Assembly: GCF_001613045.1 (NCBI RefSeq)
Contig: NZ_BDBP01000068.1
Location: 1-59,254 of the forward strand
Source of the DNA: Nocardia lijiangensis NBRC 108240
Lineage (GTDB): Bacteria > Actinomycetota > Actinomycetes > Mycobacteriales > Mycobacteriaceae
DNA length: 59,254 bases
Reading direction: 5' to 3'
A program made the position numbers and the translations under genes. Within the stretch, counting starts at the first letter, position 1, and each line of letters starts with the position of its first letter. The notes under the pieces are model-generated. The model was not told where the DNA came from. It was given only the letters and a program-made list of their open reading frames with translations, and ran no database searches. This document shows, one piece after another, positions 53,555-59,254 of this stretch.

Positions 53555-53791
53555 CTATTCGTCGTCGAGGCCCGCGGACAAGTACGCCGCAGCGGCGAGC
53601 CACTGCCTGCACTGCGGGCCGTGCACCTCGTGGACGTGCAGGATCTCGCGGGCGCGGCGATAGGTGAGACCACCGGGTTCGGCGCCGCAATCGGCGGCGG
53701 ACACTTCGGTTACGGCGCGTGGCCGCAAGGTCTCGACACCGGCGGCTCCGAAGAGCGCGTCCCGGTGGGGAGTTCGAAATGGCTGACTCAT
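53555..53791 (-). CDS. Small protein starting MSQPF, driven by promoter module P2
   Basis: A 78-residue protein (MSQPFRTPHRDALFG...) with helical RRAREILHVHEVHGPQCRQW and a tail AAAYLSAGLDDE. No domain is recognised. It lies about 87 nt after the predicted start site of module P2. It shares start residues and promoter with the genes at 47300 and 56854. Confidence 0.6.
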   Translation of the reverse strand: MSQPFRTPHRDALFGAAGVETLRPRAVTEVSAADCGAEPGGLTYRRAREILHVHEVHGPQCRQWLAAAAYLSAGLDDE

Positions 53792-53884
53792 GTCGACCGC
53801 CCCTCGCGTCTGGCACTGGGGAGGCGAATTGTCTGGCGACGCCGGCGCGAACTCCCTGGACGCCTCCCGCTTACTCTGCGCCCG

Positions 53885-53930
53885 AGTTTAGGGCCGCGTA
53901 CCTTGCAAATGCAAGTACATTTGCACGAAC
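53885..53930 (-). promoter_or_regulatory. Conserved promoter module P2
   Basis: Read on the minus strand: GTTCGTGCAAATGTA, CTTGCATTTGCA, ACGCGG in the spacer and -10-like TAAACT (53890-53885). TGCAAATG and CATTTGCA form an 8-bp inverted repeat with a 6-nt spacer just upstream of the -10. Confidence 0.75.
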
Positions 53931-54005
53931 GACCGACAGGTATGGAAACGGCGGCCGTCGACGGCCGCCGTTGTGGCGCAGGGTCTTTCCTGGCGGGCCG
54001 AGATA

Positions 54006-54065
54006 TTTCCTGACGTGTCAGTAATTTCACCGCGCGGCGGGAGTAATCAATGACATGTCAGGATA
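54006..54065. repeat. Inverted repeat between the methyltransferase gene and module P2
   Basis: TTTCCTGACGTGTCA (54006-54020) and TGACATGTCAGGATA (54051-54065) are inverted copies, 13 of 15 matching. Each contains a near-palindromic TGACRTGTCA. It could be a second terminator stem or paired protein sites. Confidence 0.45.
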
Positions 54066-54102
54066 TTTCGACGCGCCCGCCCCTTTGCCGACGCGTCGAA
54101 AT
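54065..54102 (-). terminator. Terminator hairpin after the DUF574 methyltransferase
   Basis: ATTTCGACGCG (54065-54075) pairs perfectly with CGCGTCGAAAT (54092-54102) around a 16-nt loop. It lies 15 nt past the stop on the minus strand. Confidence 0.6.
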
Positions 54103-54116
54103 TCGCGCTCCGCGTG

Positions 54117-54914
54117 TCAGGGTTTCCGCGCGACGGCGCCGTAAGCGGAAATGGGCCGGATCTCGCCTACCTCGGCATCCCCGGCGCGCCACTGGGTGAT
54201 GGAGGTGAACCCGGGCTCGACCATCTCCAATCCGTCGAAGACGGCGCGAATCTGGGCCTGCGGCCGCGGCACGTACGGCACACCGCCGGTGCCCGTGTAG
54301 TTCTCGCAGAGGGTCACATACTCCTTGCTGTCGTCCGTGCCGTCCCACATCACCAGGTAGCTGCCCGACGGCACCGCGTCGAGCACCGTGCGCACGATGC
54401 GCAGCAGTTCGTCGTAGGTCTTCGCGTGGCCGAGCACACCCATGAACATGACGCCGATCGGCTTGGTGAAGTTGAGCACGTTCTGCGCGTCGGCGACGAT
54501 CTGCTCCGTGTCGTGGAAGTCGCAGTCGACGTAGGTGGTGACACCCTCGGGGGTGGTGCTGGTCAGCAGTGCCCTGGCGTGGGTCAGCACCAGCGGATCA
54601 TTGTCGACGTAAACGATTTTCGAGTCGGGCGCCACGCTCTGTGCCACCTCGTGGGTGTTCTGCATGGTCGGCAGGCCCGTGCCGATGTCGAGGAACTGGC
54701 GGATGCCGATCTCGCCTGCCAGGTAGCTGACCGCCCGGATCAGGAACTGGCGCGACTGGACGGCCATCGTGGTGATGTCGGGGTCGACCTCGATGCCCGC
54801 GTCACCGGCGACCCTGTCGATTTCGTAGTAGTCCTTACCGCCCATCCAGTAGTTCCAGATTCGCGCGGAATGGGGAATATCGGTCCGGATGAGTGGGGTC
54901 TGGTCTTCGGACAT
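54117..54914 (-). CDS. DUF574-type SAM-dependent methyltransferase
   Basis: A 265-residue protein with the family start RTDIPHSARIWNYWMGGKDY, the SAM loop FLDIGTGLPTMQNTHEVAQ, VYVDNDPLVLTHARALL and YVDCDFHDTE. These actinobacterial proteins often lie beside DUF397 and XRE genes, as here; their substrate is unknown. ATG 54914 is chosen; the longer upstream frame (to 55160) lacks family similarity. The gene has a leader of about 250 nt from module P3L. Confidence 0.92.
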   Translation of the reverse strand: MSEDQTPLIRTDIPHSARIWNYWMGGKDYYEIDRVAGDAGIEVDPDITTMAVQSRQFLIRAVSYLAGEIGIRQFLDIGTGLPTMQNTHEVAQSVAPDSKIVYVDNDPLVLTHARALLTSTTPEGVTTYVDCDFHDTEQIVADAQNVLNFTKPIGVMFMGVLGHAKTYDELLRIVRTVLDAVPSGSYLVMWDGTDDSKEYVTLCENYTGTGGVPYVPRPQAQIRAVFDGLEMVEPGFTSITQWRAGDAEVGEIRPISAYGAVARKP

Positions 54915-55172
54915 TGCGTGAGACTCCTCGAACGTACGTGCGTGGCCGGATGTCCGCCGCCCTTGACCGATGTTCGGGGCGCGCCGCGCGCGTCTGGCTC
55001 CGGGTTGTCGCAAATGGACGGTGTATCCGATGTGCTCTGTGACACTACAAGATTCGGGTGGGCCGAGCGGTCCGGATGCACCAGCTGATGACGGTCTATC
55101 GGCGACTTCCGAAACTCCGGCCTCAAAGCCGACCGGTAGGTCCGAATTATTCTGCGCCACAGGGTGAACTTC

Positions 55173-55205
55173 GTGCTATCGTCCGAATGTGGGTGCAAAT
55201 GCAAG
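55173..55205 (-). promoter_or_regulatory. Promoter module P3L (toward the methyltransferase)
   Basis: On the minus strand CTTGCATTTGCA is followed by ATTCGG in the spacer and a weaker -10-like TAGCAC; the spacer is two nt longer than in P1, P2 and P4. It lies back to back with P3R. Confidence 0.5.
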
Positions 55206-55216
55206 AACGTTTGAGA

Positions 55217-55246
55217 GTGCATCTGCAAGCACCTAGCGGATAGATC
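55217..55246 (+). promoter_or_regulatory. Promoter module P3R (toward DUF397)
   Basis: GTGCATCTGCAAGCACC, then AGCGG and -10-like TAGATC (55241-55246), about 25 nt of leader before DUF397. It matches P4 and P2 through TGCATYTGCAAG. It starts 11 nt from P3L, giving a divergent pair. Confidence 0.55.
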
Positions 55247-55277
55247 CCTCACACTGGCAGTAACCGAGGAGTGGGAA

Positions 55278-55502
55278 ATGTCAGGTACAACCACACACAA
55301 GATCACCGGCGCCTGGCGCAAGAGTTCGTACAGCGGACCCAGTGGCGGCAACTGCGTCGAAGTGGCAGAGGTGTCCAACGGCCTGGTCGCCGTACGTAAC
55401 TCGCGCGACCCCGAGGGCGCGGTCCTGTTCTACACGCGTCCGGAGATCGACGCTTTCGTTCGCGGCGCAAAGGCCGGAGAGTTCGACGATTTGACTAGCT
55501 GA
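55278..55502 (+). CDS. DUF397 family protein
   Basis: A 74-residue protein with the family signature WRKSSYSGPSGGNCVEVAE, VAVRNSRDPEGAVLFYTRPE and a helical end FVRGAKAGEF. Such proteins pair with Scr1/WhiJ-like XRE regulators and probably modulate them. ATG 55278 follows GAGGAG. The XRE gene lies 89 nt downstream. Confidence 0.95.
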   Translation: MSGTTTHKITGAWRKSSYSGPSGGNCVEVAEVSNGLVAVRNSRDPEGAVLFYTRPEIDAFVRGAKAGEFDDLTS

Positions 55503-55525
55503 AAGGTAACATTGCGGTCGGTGCG

Positions 55526-55557
55526 GTGTGTCTTGGAATGACATATATGTGACACAC
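55526..55557. promoter_or_regulatory. Inverted repeat before the XRE regulator
   Basis: GTGTGTC (55526-55532) and GACACAC (55551-55557) are perfect inverted arms. Between them lies the 10-bp palindrome ACATATATGT (55541-55550). The site is 35 nt before the XRE start and unusually AT-rich; a candidate autoregulatory operator or promoter. Confidence 0.5.
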
Positions 55558-55591
55558 TGGTGGGCAACCCCGAGTATCGGAGACGAACTCC

Positions 55592-56485
55592 ATGATCGCA
55601 GAACCCAACGACGACGGCCTCGTGCAATCGGTTGTCGCGGAGCATGGTCCGACTGTGCTGCGGATAGCCCTGGGTGGACAGTTGCGCAAGCTACGCGAGA
55701 GTTGCAACATCACTCGCGAGGCCGCGGGTGACGCGATCCGCGGTTCGCACGCCAAGATCAGTCGTCTCGAGTTGGGCCGCACCGGTTTCAAAGAACGCGA
55801 CATCCGCGATCTCCTAACCCTTTACGGCGTCACCGATCTCGCGGAGCGCGAGCAGTTCCTGGTTCTGGCCAGGCAGGCGAACGAGCCCGGCTGGTGGCAT
55901 CGGTACAGCGACCTGCTGCCCACGTGGTTCAGCACCTACTTGGGTCTGGAGCAGGCGGCCAACAAGATTCGCACCTACGAGGCGCATCTGGTGCCCGGTC
56001 TGCTTCAGACGCCCGAATATGCCAGGGCCGTCCTGGCTCTCGGCTACGACGACGCCGACACCGATCGACGCGTGGCCGTGCGTCAGCGCAGGCAGGAGAT
56101 CCTGCACCGCACCGATCCGCCGGTCGTCTGGGCGGTGATCGACGAGGCCGCGCTGCACCGTCCGGTGGGCGGCCCGCAGGTGCACCGCGAGCAAATGGAG
56201 CACCTCATCGCGCTGGCCGGCCTGCCGAACGTGACCTTGCAGGTCTTGCCGTACTCGGCGGGCGAGCACGCCGCAGCGGGCAGCTCCTTCAGCATCCTGC
56301 GCTTCGCTCAACCCGAGCTACCCGACATCGTGTACCTGGAGCACCTGACCAGCGCCCTATACCTGGACCGTCGGCAGGATCTGGCGTTGTATCTGTCGGT
56401 GATGGACCGCCTGAGCGTGCAGGCCTTGCCGCCGCAGAAGTCGGTCGAGAAACTGGCGGAGTACGCGGCAGGATCGAGACGTTGA
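55592..56485 (+). CDS. XRE-family regulator with DUF5753 domain (Scr1/WhiJ-like)
   Basis: A 297-residue protein. An HTH_31/XRE domain lies at about 25-90 (LRKLRESCNITREAAGDAI, HAKISRLELGR). A DUF5753 ligand/partner domain follows (TYEAHLVPGLLQTPEYARAV, VVWAVIDEAALHRPVGG, ERLIALA-like region, VTLQVLPYSAGEH). It is the natural partner of DUF397. It sits amid the five promoter modules, so it is the first candidate for the protein that binds them. Confidence 0.95.
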   Translation: MIAEPNDDGLVQSVVAEHGPTVLRIALGGQLRKLRESCNITREAAGDAIRGSHAKISRLELGRTGFKERDIRDLLTLYGVTDLAEREQFLVLARQANEPGWWHRYSDLLPTWFSTYLGLEQAANKIRTYEAHLVPGLLQTPEYARAVLALGYDDADTDRRVAVRQRRQEILHRTDPPVVWAVIDEAALHRPVGGPQVHREQMEHLIALAGLPNVTLQVLPYSAGEHAAAGSSFSILRFAQPELPDIVYLEHLTSALYLDRRQDLALYLSVMDRLSVQALPPQKSVEKLAEYAAGSRR

Positions 56486-56853
56486 CACGGCAGCGCTGAG
56501 GATTACCCAGCGCGACTGAGAACTACTCGGCATCGCCGAGGACTCCACGGCGTTCGCCTGCGGCTGGGCAATTCCCGCTGGGGACTGGACTGCGCCGCTG
56601 AGGATTGCGAGCGGTCTCTTTTCTGATTCTTGCCACCGTGGGCCGGGGGCCGAAAGCGATTGGCGGCGTGAGCTTCTCGACGTAACCCGAGCGCCGTCGT
56701 CGGTTCCGGAGGGCTCGAGGCATCGGCGAGACCGCGATATGTGTGTCGCACGCCCGGGCCCGGCGGACGGAGGTGGTGTCCGGCCGCGCCCTGCGCAGAC
56801 GAGATTCCTTGGCGCGCAGCGTTGTTCGGCTGCCGCGCCGCGTGATGATCCGG
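56486..56853. other. Intergenic region with short degenerate repeats
   Basis: Degenerate units related to CGCTGAGGATTAC occur near 56494, 56513, 56534 and 56595. CTCGGC-ATC-GCCGAG (56526-56540) could be a hairpin ending the XRE transcript. No gene is supported. Confidence 0.4.
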
Positions 56854-57159
56854 CTACTGCCTGATGAAGGTGGACGCGATGCGCCAGAAGGTCGCCGGCT
56901 GCAACGTCTCGAGATCCCAGTCGTCCGCCATGGCGTGCGCCGTGGAGACGATCCGATCGATGTCGAAATCGTTCCGGGTGGCCGCGCCGGTGGACTCGAC
57001 GGCATCGATGACGAACGCGACTGCTGTTTCTCGCGAGTACGCGGTATTTCTGTGGCCGCTGCGGGCCGACGATGTGCTCATAGTTCTACCGTTCGCTGGC
57101 TGGTCGGCCAGTGCGGCGTCGGCGAACCCGAGCCGGCCGCCGGAAAGTGGTTGGTCCAT
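56854..57159 (-). CDS. Small protein starting MDQPL, driven by promoter module P4
   Basis: A 101-residue protein (MDQPLSGGRLGFADAAL...) with a helical C-terminus DFDIDRIVSTAHAMADDWDL and LQPATFWRIASTFIRQ. It resembles a small Nocardia protein family of unknown function. ATG 57159 is chosen; a longer frame to 57189 exists. It lies about 99 nt after the predicted start site of P4. Confidence 0.7.
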   Translation of the reverse strand: MDQPLSGGRLGFADAALADQPANGRTMSTSSARSGHRNTAYSRETAVAFVIDAVESTGAATRNDFDIDRIVSTAHAMADDWDLETLQPATFWRIASTFIRQ

Positions 57160-57264
57160 TAGAACGCCCCTGACTGTAGGCGGCAGCAAACCTCCGGCGA
57201 CTTTGCCCTCGGTTTGCCCACACGGCCTCCCCTGGTTGTCCCCTATATAGCTTTGCGGATACTG

Positions 57265-57310
57265 AGTTTATGTCCGTGTGCCTTTCAGATGCAAGTACAT
57301 CTGCACGATC
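57265..57310 (-). promoter_or_regulatory. Conserved promoter module P4
   Basis: On the minus strand: GATCGTGCAGATGTA, CTTGCATCTGAA, ACACGG in the spacer and -10-like TAAACT (57270-57265). It has the same 31-nt core length as P1 and P2. Confidence 0.75.
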
Positions 57311-57736
57311 GATTGTATTCGCACGAAAGGTAATTCACAGTTACCGCCGGCGCCGCCGAACGTCCCGACCGGACGGTTCCCCGGATCGGCGTCGCGGCGT
57401 CCGGATTCGCCCTTCCCCCAGGGGTCTTCCTTCGCGGGCGAAGCGCACGCTTGGCCAGGTCGGGAGGCATTCGACGCGGTGATGCCGCCTGCCGTGACCG
57501 TCGGCGCCTGCGCGCCCGACGGGGCTGGTCGGCGGGTGGTCTTTCCACGGAGTGGAACGTCGTCATTCCGGCGGCGTGCGACGCTGTCTCGGGTGCCGAA
57601 TCGGCGGCGTCGGGAAATCGTTCCGGATTCGCGACGAAATCGCGGGTGGGCAGGGCCTGGACAAGTGGAGCCGACGGCACCGTCTTTGTGATCCCGTCGG
57701 CCGAATCCGGTGCGTCACACAACAATCAGCAATCTA
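57311..57736. other. Intergenic region, no supported gene
   Basis: Frames on both strands are short and Arg/Pro-rich without start signals or family similarity. Nothing is recognised between module P4 and the end of the NAD(P)-binding gene. Confidence 0.5.
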
Positions 57737-58396
57737 TTAGCTACCGATAGCTGCGACCGCGTCGAGCAACGGCGTATCCCCGGCGACGAGGTCGAGCGTG
57801 GTGCGCACGGTGTTCGGGGCGGACAACAGGGCGGCGAGGACGGCCGCCACATCGGCGCGGGCAATGCTGTCGCGACCGATCGGTTCGGCGCTGAGCGTGA
57901 CCCGGCCGGTGCCCTCGGTGTCGAGCAGCCGACCCGGACGCAGGATGGTCCAGTCCAGATCCCGGGCTCGAAGATCGTCCTCGGCTTGGGTTTTGGCATC
58001 GAGATAGGCGGCCCAGACCTCGTCGGTGCCCGGCGCGGGCGGACGACCGGCCCCCATGGTGGAGATCTGCACGTAACGGCGCACGCCCGCCTGCTCGGCG
58101 GCGTCGGCGAGCAGCACCGCGCCGCCCTTGTCGACGGTGTACTTGCGGGCCGCGCCGCTGCCCGGCCCCGCGCCCGCCGCGAAGACGACGGCATCCGCCC
58201 CGGCCAGCGCGGCGGCGAGTGCGGTGCGGTCGGTGCGCTCCAAGTCGAGTACGACGGGACGGGCGCCGGTGCCGGCGACGTCCGCGGCGTGCTCGGGGTT
58301 GCGGATCAGGCTCTCGACGGAGTGGCCTGCCGCGGCGAGCGATTCGGCGAGCAGCAGGGCGATCTTGCCGTGTCCACCGGCGATCACGAGGCGCAT
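57737..58396 (-). CDS. NAD(P)-binding atypical SDR (NmrA-like)
   Basis: A 219-residue protein with a Rossmann start RLVIAGGHGKIALLLAESL, VVFAAGAGPG, YVQISTMGAG and LDWTILRPGRLLD. Proteins like this are oxidoreductases or redox-sensing NmrA-like regulators. ATG 58396 follows AAAGGA. The DUF2599-like lipoprotein gene lies 32 nt upstream on the same strand, probably one transcript. Confidence 0.9.
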   Translation of the reverse strand: MRLVIAGGHGKIALLLAESLAAAGHSVESLIRNPEHAADVAGTGARPVVLDLERTDRTALAAALAGADAVVFAAGAGPGSGAARKYTVDKGGAVLLADAAEQAGVRRYVQISTMGAGRPPAPGTDEVWAAYLDAKTQAEDDLRARDLDWTILRPGRLLDTEGTGRVTLSAEPIGRDSIARADVAAVLAALLSAPNTVRTTLDLVAGDTPLLDAVAAIGS

Positions 58397-58428
58397 GGGT
58401 GTCCTTTCCGGTAGCGGGTAACGGCTCG

Positions 58429-58983
58429 TCAGCGTTCGGGTCCGCCCGGGTTGCACGACGCTTGCACGGTGGCCGGGTAGCCGACGGCGGGTCGCCACGG
58501 TTCGATGTTCCAGCTCGGCTTGTTCGGCTGGACCAAGCGCGCCCAGTCCCAGTGGCAGATGAACTGGTCGCGCATGCCGGGGGTGTCGGCGGCGGGGGAC
58601 TGGGCGAGGACCTCCTGCCAGGCCCGCTCGTCCGAGCCGGGATAGGTGGTGCGGCGACCGGGTTCGGAGGGGAAGACGAGCAGGCGAGCGCCGTCCACGT
58701 TCTCGGTCCACTCCACGTGATCCACCAGCGGAATGCCCTCGTAGGGGTCGACCGTGGGCTGCGCCGCGAGGGGCGTGCCGGGCGAGTTGGTCGCGATCGC
58801 CTGCGGGGTCGGCGCTGCGGCCGGGCTGGTGGACAGCGCAGGTGAACTCGGCGCCGACGTCGCTGCGGTGGAGGTGTCCTCGGCGCCGCAACCGGCGACC
58901 GCGAGGGAAAGCAGCACCGCGAATCCCGTCCCGTAAGCAAGGCGCGGTCGCCGCTCGTGTGCTGTCCGCGTCCGCTGTCTCAC
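58429..58983 (-). CDS. DUF2599-like lipoprotein
   Basis: A 184-residue precursor. The signal ends in the lipobox LAVAGC, so it should be lipid-anchored outside the membrane. A Thr/Ser/Pro linker of about 40 residues leads to a C-terminal domain with VDHVEWTENVDGARLLVFPS, MRDQFICHWDWARLV and SWNIEPWRPAVGY, which I take as DUF2599. Two Cys there may form a disulfide. GTG 58983 follows GGGAGGGAT; the much longer upstream frame is not protein-like. Confidence 0.8.
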   Translation of the reverse strand: MRQRTRTAHERRPRLAYGTGFAVLLSLAVAGCGAEDTSTAATSAPSSPALSTSPAAAPTPQAIATNSPGTPLAAQPTVDPYEGIPLVDHVEWTENVDGARLLVFPSEPGRRTTYPGSDERAWQEVLAQSPAADTPGMRDQFICHWDWARLVQPNKPSWNIEPWRPAVGYPATVQASCNPGGPER

Positions 58984-59162
58984 TATCGATCCCTCCCGAG
59001 GCGCTGTCGCGTCCGCGCACCGCGGACGTCTCCGTCGAGCGTAGTCATGCGCGGGCGGGTGAAGTCGGTCGAGAGCCCGCGCACGGCGGGGTGCGCACTC
59101 CGCCACGCGACACCGAATGTGGTGTCTTGCCGTACCGGCATCGATCCGGCAATCATCGGTCG

Positions 59163-59254
59163 ATGCAACGTGCACTGGTCATGGCGGGCGTGCTCGGGGT
59201 CGTGATCTCGGTGCTCGCGCCCGGCGGCACCGGCGCGGCGAGCCCGGCGGGCCC
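59163..59254 (+). CDS. N-terminus of an exported protein (cut by window edge)
   Basis: ATG 59163 opens MQRALVMAGVLGVVISVLAP, a short signal peptide, followed by a likely Ala-rich cleavage region. Only 30 codons are visible, so no function can be given. It is divergent from the lipoprotein gene. Confidence 0.55.
   Translation, partial: MQRALVMAGVLGVVISVLAPGGTGAASPAG

Noticed and set aside
1..59254. CRISPR arrays, tRNA/rRNA genes, IS elements, integrases or prophage genes
   Set aside because: No regularly spaced repeats, no transposase or integrase motifs and no RNA gene signatures were seen on reading both strands; a formal scan was not possible.

Overview
This window is very GC-rich actinobacterial chromosome, most likely Nocardia or a close relative. 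The pointers are a urease accessory run (UreF-UreG-UreD), an actinobacterial RecC-RecB-RecD operon, a LigC plus polymerase-domain end-joining pair, a CYP51 close to the mycobacterial enzyme, CYP125- and CYP136-type P450s, an Mce remnant, and a DUF397/XRE/DUF574 island. No rRNA, tRNA, CRISPR array, transposase or integrase was recognised.

Layout. 1-1.9 kb: end of the urease operon, closed by a perfect 16-bp hairpin shared with a convergent exported protein. 2-7.3 kb: exported protein, type II NADH dehydrogenase, CYP136-like P450, secreted beta-lactamase-fold protein. 7.5-16.6 kb: recC, recB, a 48-codon micro-ORF, recD. 16.6-26.4 kb: amidohydrolase, nucleoside hydrolase, TetR, 14-TM drug exporter, CoA transferase, type II thioesterase, O-methyltransferase, an odd zinc-ribbon SDR and a PRC-barrel protein. 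26.7-30.3 kb: acyl-CoA dehydrogenase/TetR pair, small secreted peptide, membrane protein. 30.3-34.4 kb: LigD-type polymerase and LigC ligase, cold-shock protein, flotillin/NfeD-like pair. 34.5-38.3 kb: TetR with a hemerythrin-SRPBCC fusion, then an acyl-CoA dehydrogenase behind a long inverted-repeat operator.

38.3-44.5 kb is the most unusual metabolic locus. Four minus-strand genes are chained by 1-4 nt overlaps: SufS-like cysteine desulfurase, a protein of unknown fold ending in a copper-type HMA domain, a fold-III PLP decarboxylase, and a CysK-like enzyme fused to rhodanese. It reads as a persulfide-relay, metal-linked small-molecule pathway that I cannot match to a characterised one.

44.6-46.8 kb: PNPOx-like protein, CBS protein, PucR regulator. 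47.8-52.7 kb: a P450 block (leader peptide, ferredoxin, NTF2-like protein, unknown protein, CYP125-like P450, convergent cyp51). A nearly identical 19-bp operator lies in front of both transcription units. 52.8-53.5 kb holds decayed genes, including the C-terminus of an Mce protein.

47.3-57.3 kb also carries five copies of a recurring promoter module. They lie in front of three small genes starting M(D/S)QP(L/F), a DUF574 methyltransferase and a DUF397 gene next to its XRE partner. This looks like a small local regulon. The right end holds an NAD(P)-binding protein, a DUF2599-like lipoprotein and the start of an exported protein.
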